From contig JALSSM010000437.1 of the NCBI GenBank assembly GCA_026984275.1, forward strand, positions 1 through 31,282: a stretch of 31,282 nucleotides of DNA. Reading direction: 5' to 3'. A program made the position numbers and the translations under genes. Positions within the stretch are counted from its first letter, which is position 1. Each line of letters begins with the position of its first letter. The stretch comes from Gammaproteobacteria bacterium. Lineage in GTDB: Bacteria > Pseudomonadota > Gammaproteobacteria > CAJXQU01. A model generated the notes under the pieces. It saw only the letters and a list, made by a program, of their open reading frames with translations, was not told where the DNA came from and did not search any database. Shown in pieces: positions 1-7,812 of this stretch.

Positions 1-248
1 TGTTTTTCAGAATTGCTGGCGTGAGTAAAATCAACACCCAGCAATTCCATCGTTCCACTGGTTGCTGTCAATAAACCCAACATGTGATTCAACAGGGTAC
101 TTTTGCCTGAGCCACTACCGCCCATGATCACAACAATTTCCCCCTGATAAACCGTCAGGTTCAAACCATCGAGAATTTTACGTTCCCCGTAATGAGTGAC
201 CAGATCACGAACCTGGATCATGGGTTTTCTGCTTGTCGTCTGCGCCAT
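1..248 (-). CDS. MlaF-type lipid ABC transporter ATP-binding protein (partial, C-terminus beyond window)
   Basis: This is the N-terminal 82 residues of an ABC ATPase; the rest lies outside the window. The Walker A motif GGSGSGKST is at about residues 43-51, and the preceding sequence (IQVRDLVTHYGERKILDGLNL) is a normal ABC A-loop and first strand. It begins 2 bases after the stop of the MlaE-type permease gene, so it should be the motor of the same transporter, powering phospholipid movement between inner and outer membranes. The order permease then ATPase is the reverse of the E. coli mlaFE order, which suggests a paralogous MCE-type operon rather than the canonical mla operon. An in-frame ATG at residue 10 is an alternative start; neither has a strong ribosome binding site. 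The assignment to the MlaF class rests mainly on the neighbour. Confidence 0.85.
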   Translation of the reverse strand, partial: MAQTTSRKPMIQVRDLVTHYGERKILDGLNLTVYQGEIVVIMGGSGSGKSTLLNHMLGLLTATSGTMELLGVDFTHASNSEK

Positions 249-250
249 GT

Positions 251-1045
251 TCATCGGTTCATAAAATAGGTGAAAATCATGTCCGCCAAAACGATATATG
301 AGATCGATAAAACAACCGATCGGGTTGTAGAGCGTCCGACCCCTTCAGCACCTCCTGTCACCAGAAAACCATTGCTAACACCAACCAGCGTAATGATCAC
401 GGCAAACACCACGCTTTTGACCAGCCCCTGAATCAAATCTCCGATTTCAAGAATCGAATAACAGGCATCCACATAAGCCTTAAAACTCATTCCCAATTCA
501 GCGACACAATAAAGCGCTCCACCAAATAGTCCCGCAAGATTGGAAAGAAAAGTCAGCGCTGGCAACATGATCAACATGGCAATTAAAACAGGAGAGACAA
601 GATAACGTACCGGATTGATACCCATTACGCGCAGAGCATCTATTTCCTGTGATACACGCATGGTACCAATCCGGGCAGCCAGAGCTGATCCGGTGCGTCC
701 TGCGACAAGAATACCCGTGATCAGCGGACCAAATTCTCTTACTACAGAAAGTGCGATACCCAGGACAACCTGCGTCTCAGCCCCAAATACCTTAAGTGTA
801 TGTATTCCCTGAATAGCCAGCATCATACCGACAGCAAAAGACAGGATGGCTATGATGGGCACTGCGGCAACACCAATTTGCATCATCTGATAAAAAATTG
901 ACGAGATTTTGACAGATTGTCGTTTGAATGGTCCGGCGAATATCCAGAAAATTGTTTCTGCCAGCAATATCGCTGCATAGCCGAATTCTTCGACGCCTTT
1001 AACAATGGTGCGTCCGAGTTGCTCTATGGCTAATAAAGGGTTCAT
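251..1045 (-). CDS. MlaE family lipid ABC transporter permease
   Basis: A 264-residue inner-membrane permease of the MlaE (DUF140) family. Several hydrophobic segments are visible: about residues 47-75, 95-115, 145-180 and 205-260. The family signature region is clear around residues 100-145 (VREFGPLITGILVAGRTGSA, then IGTMRVSQEIDALRVMGINP). Known members pair with an MlaF ATPase and an MCE substrate-binding protein to move phospholipids across the envelope. The gene starts 12 bases after the DUF1841 stop and ends 2 bases before the ATPase start, so all three are very likely co-transcribed. Length is normal for the family. The call to family is firm; which lipid is moved, and in which direction, cannot be read from the sequence. 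Confidence 0.93.
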   Translation of the reverse strand: MNPLLAIEQLGRTIVKGVEEFGYAAILLAETIFWIFAGPFKRQSVKISSIFYQMMQIGVAAVPIIAILSFAVGMMLAIQGIHTLKVFGAETQVVLGIALSVVREFGPLITGILVAGRTGSALAARIGTMRVSQEIDALRVMGINPVRYLVSPVLIAMLIMLPALTFLSNLAGLFGGALYCVAELGMSFKAYVDACYSILEIGDLIQGLVKSVVFAVIITLVGVSNGFLVTGGAEGVGRSTTRSVVLSISYIVLADMIFTYFMNR

Positions 1046-1057
1046 TAACGGGGGATT

Positions 1058-1501
1058 TTACATGAATCCAACAATACGTCGCACGCCATCCAGATAAGCC
1101 ACCTCATCAGGCATGGCTTGATCACGTTGTGCCCGCCATAACACTTCTCCCAGACATTCCATCATCCGGTGTTCGAGTGTATGCGGATCACCCAACCTTT
1201 CCAGCCCAATGTCATAAAGCTCCCGGATCCCGGCGGGGCGATCGGCACTGATCTGTTCCTGGATAGTGATATGTAATCCCATATGTAAAAAAGGATTGGA
1301 TTCACCCTGATCAGGATCAAAATCAACTTGCAGTGCAGCAGAACTATCTTCCAGCAGGTTATGATATTCCGGATGTTGGATAATGACGCCCGCAATCAAA
1401 CTTTCAAGCGGCTGTAAAATACTTCCTGCATTGTACTTTCTCCAGACTTCAATAAAAAAACGTCTTGAGTTCTCTCTCTCCTGCTCAGTATTACCGGACA
1501 T
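1058..1501 (-). CDS. DUF1841 family protein
   Basis: A 147-residue soluble protein matching the DUF1841 family, recognised by the sequence from about residue 14 (RRFFIEVWRKYNAG), the block HPEYHNLLED, and the core NPFLHMGLHITIQEQ followed by DRPAGIRELY. The C-terminal part has the usual MMECLGEVLWRAQRD helix. The function of the family is not established to my knowledge. The protein has no signal peptide or membrane segment and is rich in acidic residues and histidines, but no catalytic motif is evident. It starts 2 bases after the lemA stop and is followed after 12 bases by the MlaE-type permease, so it is the second gene of a four-gene minus-strand operon. Any link to lipid transport is only suggested by position. 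Confidence 0.88.
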   Translation of the reverse strand: MSGNTEQERENSRRFFIEVWRKYNAGSILQPLESLIAGVIIQHPEYHNLLEDSSAALQVDFDPDQGESNPFLHMGLHITIQEQISADRPAGIRELYDIGLERLGDPHTLEHRMMECLGEVLWRAQRDQAMPDEVAYLDGVRRIVGFM

Positions 1502-1503
1502 AA

Positions 1504-2154
1504 CTAACCTTTCTCTTTCAGATCATCAGATCCTGACTTTTGGCGACTATCGATAGATTCCGATGTCGTAAAATTCTCTCTGGGCACTGAATCCTTGTAC
1601 ATCAATGACTTCCACCAACGCCCCGGAATGGTACGTAGTTCAGTATTATATTTTTCAACCGCCTCAATATAATCACGTCTCGCCACAGAAATACGACCTT
1701 CGATACCCTCCAGCTGTGATTTTAAGGCCATAAAATTCTGATCGGACTTTAATTCAGGATAGTTTTCGGCCACGACCATCAATCTTGATAAAGCACTGGA
1801 GATTCTGTCCTGACTCTTCTGGAATTTTTTGAATGCTTCAGAATTGGTCAGGATATTGCCGGGCAACTTAAAACGGTTGGCTTTATTCCGTGCCTCCACC
1901 ACTTGCTTGAGAACTTCTTTCTCCTTCTTTGCAAAGTCCTTGACTGTGTTCACCAGCTTAGGAATAAGATCAGTACGCCTTTTATATTGATTGATTACCT
2001 GACTCCAGGCAGTATCTACCGCCTCTTCATAAGCAGGGATATTGTTGACACTGCAGCCAGTTAATGAAAAAACTACCACACTCAGAAATAGATATGAGAT
2101 CAATACCACGATCATTTCTGAAACTGAACGTTTCAATTGATACAATGGTGCCAT
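1504..2154 (-). CDS. lemA: LemA family lipoprotein
   Basis: A 216-residue LemA family protein. The N-terminus has a charged stretch (residues 1-14), a hydrophobic segment (about 15-33) and then a lipobox-like SLTGC at about residues 30-34, so it is probably a lipoprotein or a membrane-anchored protein facing the periplasm. The conserved LemA core follows: VDTAWSQVINQYKRRTDLIP and KLVNTVKDFAKKEKEVL, then long helices and the late YNTELRTIPGRWW region. LemA proteins are all-helical and of unclear molecular function; some are antigens or stress-associated. LemA is often next to a TPM-domain gene, but none is in this window. An AAGGGGT ribosome binding site stands about 8 bases before the ATG. 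It is the first gene of the operon that continues with DUF1841 and the lipid ABC transporter. Confidence 0.9.
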   Translation of the reverse strand: MAPLYQLKRSVSEMIVVLISYLFLSVVVFSLTGCSVNNIPAYEEAVDTAWSQVINQYKRRTDLIPKLVNTVKDFAKKEKEVLKQVVEARNKANRFKLPGNILTNSEAFKKFQKSQDRISSALSRLMVVAENYPELKSDQNFMALKSQLEGIEGRISVARRDYIEAVEKYNTELRTIPGRWWKSLMYKDSVPRENFTTSESIDSRQKSGSDDLKEKG

Positions 2155-2177
2155 TTAATTACCCCTTGTTTTATCAC

Positions 2178-2221
2178 GATCATGAGAGACCCATGATCCA
2201 TAAATTGGACTGCAGTTTCAA
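2178..2221 (-). promoter_or_regulatory. Candidate lemA operon promoter overlapped by an inverted repeat
   Basis: On the minus strand TTGAAA (2216-2221) and GATCAT (2193-2198) are spaced by 17 bases, which resembles a sigma-70 promoter for lemA. The -10 lies inside a perfect 7-base inverted repeat, GATCATG at 2178-2184 and CATGATC at 2192-2198 with a 7-base loop. The repeat contains two GATC sites. A repressor site or methylation-sensitive site covering the -10 is possible. This is inference from pattern only. The same 81-bp gap must also hold the start signals of the divergent radical SAM gene. Confidence 0.4.
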
Positions 2222-2235
2222 CCTGTAAAAAATTC

Positions 2236-3081
2236 ATGCTTACCGTCGAAGATCATAGCCGCGACAGTGCCGGTCTGACTTATGTTTACCCTGTGCTTTC
2301 ACGCAGAGCCGGAGGACTTTCAGTCGGCATCAACCTTAACCCCAATAATAAATGTAACTGGCGTTGCATCTATTGTCAGGTATCCGATCTGTCACGTGGC
2401 TCCGCACCGGAAATTGATCTGGAAAAACTGTCTGGTGAATTACGTCAATTTCTACAGGATGTTTTACAGGGGGATTTTTTTGAGCGTCAGAATATTGAAC
2501 CTGATCTGCGAACCATCAAAGACATTGCCTTGTCGGGAAATGGAGAACCCACCAGTTCGGCCGAGTTTGATAAAATCATTATTTTACTCAGCAAGATTAT
2601 GCAGGAATTTGATCTACGTGATCAGATCAAACTGGTGCTGATCACCAACGGCAGCTTCATTCAGCGACCCGATGTTCAAAAAGGATTACAAAACATGTCT
2701 GAACTCAATGGTGAGATCTGGTTCAAGCTAGATAGCGCAACTGAACAGGGCATGAAGAGAATTAATAACGTCAACCGAACCATGAACAGCGTTATGGCAA
2801 ACCTCGATCGTGCCTGTCGCTTATGCCCTACCTGGTTACAAACCTGTGTTTTTCAACAAAATGGTTATCCCCCTTCTGATGAGGAACAAACGGCCTACCT
2901 TAACTTTATTCAACAACTTCTTAAAAACAACACGCCACTTAAAGGTATCCTTCTATACGGACTGGCTCGTCCTTCTATGCAACCAGAAGCCACTGATCTG
3001 ACAGCACTCAGTCCTGACTGGTTGGAAAATTACGCCGACCGGATCAGACAATTATCCCTGCCCGTAAAAATCAGCACCTGA
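2236..3081 (+). CDS. Radical SAM protein of unknown function
   Basis: A 281-residue radical SAM enzyme. The cluster-binding motif CNWRCIYC (CX3CX2C) is at residues 40-47, inside the stretch GINLNPNNKCNWRCIYCQV. A GNGEPT motif (about residues 101-106) serves as the GGE-like SAM-binding segment, and LITNGS follows on the next strand. A second cysteine group, C194, C197 and C204 (CRLCPTWLQTC), could bind an auxiliary iron-sulfur cluster. The layout resembles the broad group of proteins distantly related to wyosine tRNA-modification enzymes (COG0731-like), but I do not recognise a substrate. No partner gene is adjacent: lemA diverges from it and pilB follows after 198 bp. No clear ribosome binding site precedes the ATG. 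Confidence 0.85.
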   Translation: MLTVEDHSRDSAGLTYVYPVLSRRAGGLSVGINLNPNNKCNWRCIYCQVSDLSRGSAPEIDLEKLSGELRQFLQDVLQGDFFERQNIEPDLRTIKDIALSGNGEPTSSAEFDKIIILLSKIMQEFDLRDQIKLVLITNGSFIQRPDVQKGLQNMSELNGEIWFKLDSATEQGMKRINNVNRTMNSVMANLDRACRLCPTWLQTCVFQQNGYPPSDEEQTAYLNFIQQLLKNNTPLKGILLYGLARPSMQPEATDLTALSPDWLENYADRIRQLSLPVKIST

Positions 3082-3101
3082 CTTTCACACCTTGCTCTTT
3101 C

Positions 3102-3117
3102 TGGAATGATACTTGCT
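3102..3117 (+). promoter_or_regulatory. Candidate sigma-54 (-24/-12) promoter upstream of pilB
   Basis: The sequence TGGAATGATACTTGCT has GG and GC separated by 10 bases and keeps the TGG, G and TTGCT positions of the sigma-54 consensus TGGCACG-N4-TTGCW. The usual CAC after TGG is replaced by AAT. It lies about 163 bases before the pilB start in a 198-bp gap (3082-3279). RpoN control is well known for pilA in other gammaproteobacteria; for pilB here it is inferred. A 10-base palindrome, AAGAGCTCTT at 3130-3139, lies just downstream. No tRNA or small gene is visible in the gap, and no good sigma-70 pair was found. Confidence 0.35.
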
Positions 3118-3279
3118 GTTGAATTCTTGAAGAGCTCTTAAGTAATTCTGCCTTCTGTCGCTATTGTTACAGAGGCTTCACTTAATTAATGATAATACAC
3201 CGTTAGTTGTAGGGGGCTATGGACACGGTATTTTATTGATTTTACATGTTTTTTATTGGGAATAAGAAGTTAAGGGAAT

Positions 3280-4995
3280 ATGGCGGTAACTAAAAATAAA
3301 ATTAATCTTGGCGGCCTTGCCAGAAAGCTGATCCTGGAAAATATCCTCGATGAGGATAAGGCTCAGAAAGCTCACCAGAAAGCATTGGCTGAGAATAGGC
3401 CTTTTGTTGCTTATCTGGTAGAGAATCAAATCGCCAATGATAAGGATATTGCTAAAGCAGCCTCTGAAGAATTTGGTGTGCCACTGCTTGATCTTTCTGC
3501 CATAGAAATTGATGAAGAAGTTACTTCTCTGGTCGCCAGTGATCTCATCGAAAAACACCATGTGTTACCCATTTTCAAACGTGGCAATCGTGTCTTTATT
3601 GCCGGCTCTGACCCAACTAATATCCATGCGCTGGACGAAATAAAATTCCATGTCGGTGCCAATACCGAAATGGTCGTGGTCGAAGAGAAAAAACTGGCCA
3701 AGTTAATTGAGCAAGTTCTTGATGATTCAGGATCGGTTTTTGGTGATATGAATGAGGCTGATCTGGCCGATCTGGACAATCTCGAAGTGGCAGATGAGTC
3801 TAATCGAGATGAGGCTGACTCTGATGTCGACGATGCCCCTGTTGTTCGATTTATTAACAAGATGCTCATGGACGCGATTAAAAAAGGGGCATCTGATCTT
3901 CACTTTGAACCTTACGAAAAAACCTATCGTGTGCGCTTCCGGATTGACGGGGTTCTGCATGAGATTTCAAAACCACCGATCAGCCTTGCCGGTAAAATCG
4001 GAGCCCGAATTAAAGTGATGTCGAGACTGGACGTTTCCGAACGCCGTGTGCCACAGGATGGACGAATCAAGCTTAAGATCTCGAAAAATAAAGCGATTGA
4101 TTTCCGTGTCAGTACTTGCCCTACATTGTATGGTGAAAAAGCTGTTTTACGTATCCTGGACTCCGATAGTGCGAAACTGGGCATTGATGTTCTGGGCTAC
4201 GAAGATTTCCAAAAAGAAATATTCCTTGAAAACTTACAAAAACCGTATGGTATGTTCCTGGTTACAGGACCAACGGGTAGTGGTAAAACAGTCTCGCTTT
4301 ATACCGGCATCAATATTCTCAACACAGAAGATGTCAATATTTCCACAGCAGAAGATCCAGTAGAAATAAATTTACCCGGCGTCAACCAGGTTCAGGTTGA
4401 TGAGAAAACCGGCATGACCTTTCCCAAGGCACTTAAAGCCTTTTTACGGCAGGATCCTGACATCATTCTGGTGGGTGAAATTCGTGATCTGGAAACGGGC
4501 AGTATCGCAGTAAAGGCTGCGCAAACAGGTCACATGGTGATGTCAACGCTGCACACGAATGATGCGCCACAAACGCTAACGCGCTTAAAAGATATGGGCA
4601 TACCCCCTTTTGCTGTTGCGACAACAATTAATGTGATCGTAGCTCAACGGCTGGCCAGACGACTATGCCCACATTGTAAGCAGCCGATGAATATTCCAAA
4701 AGATGCCCTGATCTCTGAAGGCTTTTCCGAACAGGCTGTTGATGAAGGATTCACGCTTTATGAAGCAACCGGTTGTGATCAATGCAGCAATGGTTATAAG
4801 GGTAGAACCGGTATTTATCAAGTTATGCCGATATCGGACGCTATGAAGAGATTAATCATGGATGAATCGAATTCTGTTGTTCTGGCTGATCAGGCCAAGA
4901 AAGAGAAAATACCGGACATCCGCGAATCCGGGCTGAAAAAGGTTCAGGATGGTATCACCAGTTTGAAAGAAATTAACCGAGTGACTGTGGAATAA
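3280..4995 (+). CDS. pilB: Type IV pilus assembly ATPase PilB
   Basis: A 571-residue GspE/PilB family hexameric ATPase that drives pilus extension from the cytoplasmic face of the inner membrane. An N-terminal MshEN-type domain covers about residues 10-150. After an acidic linker comes the conserved ASDLHFEPYE region near residue 207. Walker A GPTGSGKT is at 330-337, and the Walker B-type DIILVGEIRD at 394-403. The His box region (TGHMVMSTLHTNDA) follows. A tetracysteine zinc site is formed by CPHC at 463-466 and CDQC at 499-502, typical of assembly ATPases rather than the retraction ATPase PilT. The start has a purine-rich TTAAGGGAAT just before the ATG. pilC follows after 18 bases. No pilA is present in the window. 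Confidence 0.97.
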   Translation: MAVTKNKINLGGLARKLILENILDEDKAQKAHQKALAENRPFVAYLVENQIANDKDIAKAASEEFGVPLLDLSAIEIDEEVTSLVASDLIEKHHVLPIFKRGNRVFIAGSDPTNIHALDEIKFHVGANTEMVVVEEKKLAKLIEQVLDDSGSVFGDMNEADLADLDNLEVADESNRDEADSDVDDAPVVRFINKMLMDAIKKGASDLHFEPYEKTYRVRFRIDGVLHEISKPPISLAGKIGARIKVMSRLDVSERRVPQDGRIKLKISKNKAIDFRVSTCPTLYGEKAVLRILDSDSAKLGIDVLGYEDFQKEIFLENLQKPYGMFLVTGPTGSGKTVSLYTGINILNTEDVNISTAEDPVEINLPGVNQVQVDEKTGMTFPKALKAFLRQDPDIILVGEIRDLETGSIAVKAAQTGHMVMSTLHTNDAPQTLTRLKDMGIPPFAVATTINVIVAQRLARRLCPHCKQPMNIPKDALISEGFSEQAVDEGFTLYEATGCDQCSNGYKGRTGIYQVMPISDAMKRLIMDESNSVVLADQAKKEKIPDIRESGLKKVQDGITSLKEINRVTVE

Positions 4996-5013
4996 TTTTA
5001 GTAGGGAAAAGAT

Positions 5014-6234
5014 ATGGCTACAGATGCAGTAAAACAATTTACATTTACCTGGGAAGGTATGGACAAAAATGGCCGACGTGTCAAAGGTGAAATGAATGGC
5101 ACCAGTGTCTCGCTGATTAATGCAACATTAAGACGTCAGGGCGTCAATCCTCTGAAGGTCAGGAAAAAGGCCAAGCCTTTGTTCCAGAAAAGTGCGAAGA
5201 AAATTGTCACCAAAGACATTGCTATTTTCAGTCGCCAACTGGCGACGATGATGGCATCCGGTGTACCCCTGGTTCAATCGATCGATATTGCGGGGCGTGG
5301 TCATTCTAATGCGAACATGCAGGAACTGTTAATGACGATCAAGGGTGATGTCGAAGCGGGTGGAACTTTGACCGAAGCACTCGCCAAACATCCTCTGCAT
5401 TTTAACGAGCTATACGTCAACCTGATTGGGGCTGGTGAACAGTCCGGTAATCTCGAGCACATGCTAAACGAAATTGCTGATTACCAGGAAAAGACCGAAG
5501 CCTTAAAATCCAAGATCAAATCAGCCCTGTTCTATCCGACAGCGGTGATTGTCGTGGCAGCGATTATTGTCACCATTTTGATGATTTTTGTCATCCCGCA
5601 GTTCCAGGAACTCTTTAGTGGGTTTGGTGCCGATCTGCCTGCGTTGACCCAAATGGTCGTCAATATGTCAAATTTCTTTGTTGCTAAATGGTACATCATG
5701 TTTGGGGCTATCGGTGCCATCATCTTTGGTATTCTTCAGGCCAAGAAGCGATCACTCAAATTTGCCCATTTTCTGGATCGCGCCTCTCTGAAACTACCCG
5801 TCATCGGTGATATTCTGGAAAAATCTGCCATTGCCCGATTCTCCAGAACACTTTCAACCATGTTCGCGGCAGGTACGCCGCTGGTAGAAGCTATGGAATC
5901 TGTCGCCGGTGCCTGTGGCAACATCCTGTTCTATGATGCCACCATGAAAATGCGTGATGAAGTAGCCACCGGTACACAATTACAAACCGCCATGAAAGAT
6001 TCAGAATTATTCCCGAACATGGTGATCCAGATGGTTGCTATCGGTGAAGAATCAGGCTCGGTTGATCACATGCTGGGGAAGGTAGCCGACTGGTATGAGC
6101 AGGAAGTTGATGATGCGGTTGAAGCTCTGACCAGTCTTCTTGAACCGATCATCATGGCCTTTCTGGGCGTTGTTATCGGTGGTCTGGTTATCGCGATGTA
6201 CCTACCGATCTTCAAAATGGGTCAGGTGGTATAA
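5014..6234 (+). CDS. pilC: Type IV pilus inner-membrane platform protein PilC
   Basis: A 406-residue GspF/PilC family protein, the inner-membrane platform on which PilB acts. The N-terminus (FTWEGMDKNGRRVKGEM) is typical of the family. Two homologous cytoplasmic GspF domains are visible at about residues 68-195 (DIAIFSRQLATMMASGVPLV) and 270-395 (IARFSRTLSTMFAAGTPLVE). Each is followed by a hydrophobic segment, with membrane segments near 170-192, 222-240 and 375-400. An AGGGA ribosome binding site precedes the ATG by 6 bases. It sits between pilB and pilD as in many gammaproteobacteria. Length matches the family. Confidence 0.97.
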   Translation: MATDAVKQFTFTWEGMDKNGRRVKGEMNGTSVSLINATLRRQGVNPLKVRKKAKPLFQKSAKKIVTKDIAIFSRQLATMMASGVPLVQSIDIAGRGHSNANMQELLMTIKGDVEAGGTLTEALAKHPLHFNELYVNLIGAGEQSGNLEHMLNEIADYQEKTEALKSKIKSALFYPTAVIVVAAIIVTILMIFVIPQFQELFSGFGADLPALTQMVVNMSNFFVAKWYIMFGAIGAIIFGILQAKKRSLKFAHFLDRASLKLPVIGDILEKSAIARFSRTLSTMFAAGTPLVEAMESVAGACGNILFYDATMKMRDEVATGTQLQTAMKDSELFPNMVIQMVAIGEESGSVDHMLGKVADWYEQEVDDAVEALTSLLEPIIMAFLGVVIGGLVIAMYLPIFKMGQVV

Positions 6235-6247
6235 ACGATTGATTCTT

Positions 6248-6269
6248 CCCATGCCCGTTTGGGCATGGG
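6248..6269 (+). repeat. Perfect 9-bp stem-loop between pilC and pilD
   Basis: CCCATGCCC, loop GTTT, then GGGCATGGG form a perfect GC-rich hairpin 13 bases after the pilC stop. No T-run follows (TATCAGCC), so it is not a standard intrinsic terminator. It could stabilise the 3' end of pilBC mRNA, mark processing, or attenuate read-through into pilD. Confidence 0.65.
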
Positions 6270-6301
6270 TATCAGCCTGATAACTACGATATAATTTCTA
6301 A

Positions 6302-7177
6302 ATGTCATTCGTTACTTTTTTTCAGACTAATCCCATCATTTTTATTCTTGTTGCCGGAATCATCGGTCTGCTTGTCGGTAGTTTCCTGAACGTCGTTATC
6401 TACCGCCTGCCGATCATGATGGAACGCGAGTGGAAATCACAATGTCGCGAATTATTGGAACTGGAATGTCCAGCAGACGAAGACTCCGAAGTGACTTTTA
6501 CCCTTTCACAACCACGTTCAAAATGTCCAAAGTGTGATCATGCCATCACTGCGTTGGAAAATATCCCAGTGATCAGTTACCTGATCCAGGGTGGTAAATG
6601 CAAAGGTTGTGGTGATCGGATCTCTCCTCGTTATCCCATGGTTGAACTCCTGACAGCAATTTTGACCGCTGTAGTGGCCTGGCGATTTGGTTTTGGCTGG
6701 CCTGCCTTTGGTGGGATTTTACTCACCTGGGCTCTGATTGCCCTCAGCGGCATTGATTTCGATACACAACTACTTCCTGACTCCATCACCTTGCCATTCT
6801 TATGGTTGGGAATAGGATTCAACCTGTTTGGAACATTTACCGATCTGCAATCCAGTGTGATTGGGGCCATGGCTGGTTATCTGGCTCTCTGGTCTGTCTA
6901 CTGGTTATTCAAAATTGTCACTGGCAAAGAAGGCATGGGCTTCGGTGATTTTAAATTACTGGCACTTATTGGTACCTGGCTGGGATGGAAGATCCTGCCA
7001 CTGACGATCATTCTTTCATCCCTGGCTGGCGCTGTCATCGGTATTTGTTTGATCCTGTTTAAGTCTCATGGCCGTGAAGTACCTATTCCTTTTGGACCCT
7101 ATCTTGCGATCGCCGGGTGGATTGCTTTATGCTGGGGACAAGATATAACTGATTTGTACTTAAGGACGCTCCATTAG
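6302..7177 (+). CDS. pilD: Prepilin leader peptidase / N-methyltransferase PilD
   Basis: A 291-residue polytopic inner-membrane aspartic protease that cleaves and N-methylates type IV prepilins and often also type II secretion pseudopilins. The N-terminal segment GSFLNVVIYRLP and the cytoplasmic zinc-type cysteines C75/C78 (CPKC) and C100/C103 (CKGC) fit the methyltransferase domain. The catalytic aspartates are expected at D152 (in GIDFDTQLLPD) and D216 (in GMGFGD), spaced as in characterised family members. About seven to eight hydrophobic segments follow. No Shine-Dalgarno sequence is visible before the ATG, while TATAAT lies at 6290-6295. The stop overlaps the GTG start of coaE by one base. 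Confidence 0.97.
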   Translation: MSFVTFFQTNPIIFILVAGIIGLLVGSFLNVVIYRLPIMMEREWKSQCRELLELECPADEDSEVTFTLSQPRSKCPKCDHAITALENIPVISYLIQGGKCKGCGDRISPRYPMVELLTAILTAVVAWRFGFGWPAFGGILLTWALIALSGIDFDTQLLPDSITLPFLWLGIGFNLFGTFTDLQSSVIGAMAGYLALWSVYWLFKIVTGKEGMGFGDFKLLALIGTWLGWKILPLTIILSSLAGAVIGICLILFKSHGREVPIPFGPYLAIAGWIALCWGQDITDLYLRTLH

Positions 7178-7812
7178 TGACTCAAACAAGCTCCCACCCT
7201 TTAAGAATAGGACTTACAGGTGGGATAGGCTGCGGTAAAACAACCGTTTGTCATCTATTTGAAGAGCTTGGGATCACCATTATTGATGCCGATATTGTTG
7301 CCCGGGAAATCGTTCAGCCAGACGAGATCGCCCTCCTGGAAATCGTTTCAGCTTTTGGACCAGACATTCTCTCTGAAAACCGTGAAATCGATCGCAAAAA
7401 GTTGCGTGAGCTGGTGTTTGATCATCCAGAAAAACTTCAACAACTGGAAAAAATCACTCATCCCCGTATCATTAGCAGTATGCGTTCTCAAGTCAGTCAG
7501 GCAACATCACCCTATTGCATCCTGTGCATACCGCTCTTGTTTGAAAAAAATTTGCGAGCAGAGGTTGATCGCGTTCTGGTCGTCGATTTACCGACTGACG
7601 TACAAAAACAACGGGTTGCCAGTCGAGATGGAATTAACCTGGCTCAGGTAGAAGCCATCATGAAGCATCAGCTTGGCCGAAAACAACGCTTGTCACTGGC
7701 CGATGATGAGATTACCAATAGTGGCTCAGTTTTCGATCTGCAACCTCAGGTTATGCACCTTCACCAACAATACCTGAAGCTGGCTGAAAAAGACGACATG
7801 GGTAGCTTATGA
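7177..7812 (+). CDS. coaE: Dephospho-CoA kinase CoaE
   Basis: A 211-residue cytosolic P-loop kinase that phosphorylates the 3'-hydroxyl of dephospho-CoA in the last step of CoA synthesis. The P-loop GGIGCGKT is at residues 15-22. DADIVAREIV (about residues 33-42) is the substrate-binding segment, and THPRI and the PLLFE motif follow in the normal order. The start is GTG, one base overlapping the pilD stop (TAGTG), with AAGGA about 10 bases upstream. The stop overlaps the zapD start (ATGA). The gene is therefore translated together with pilD and zapD, an arrangement common in this bacterial class. Confidence 0.97.
   Translation: MTQTSSHPLRIGLTGGIGCGKTTVCHLFEELGITIIDADIVAREIVQPDEIALLEIVSAFGPDILSENREIDRKKLRELVFDHPEKLQQLEKITHPRIISSMRSQVSQATSPYCILCIPLLFEKNLRAEVDRVLVVDLPTDVQKQRVASRDGINLAQVEAIMKHQLGRKQRLSLADDEITNSGSVFDLQPQVMHLHQQYLKLAEKDDMGSL

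Noticed and set aside
3082..3279. A tRNA or pilin gene in the pilB upstream gap
   Set aside because: No cloverleaf, no prepilin leader with the G-F/Y cleavage motif, and no open frame of useful length.
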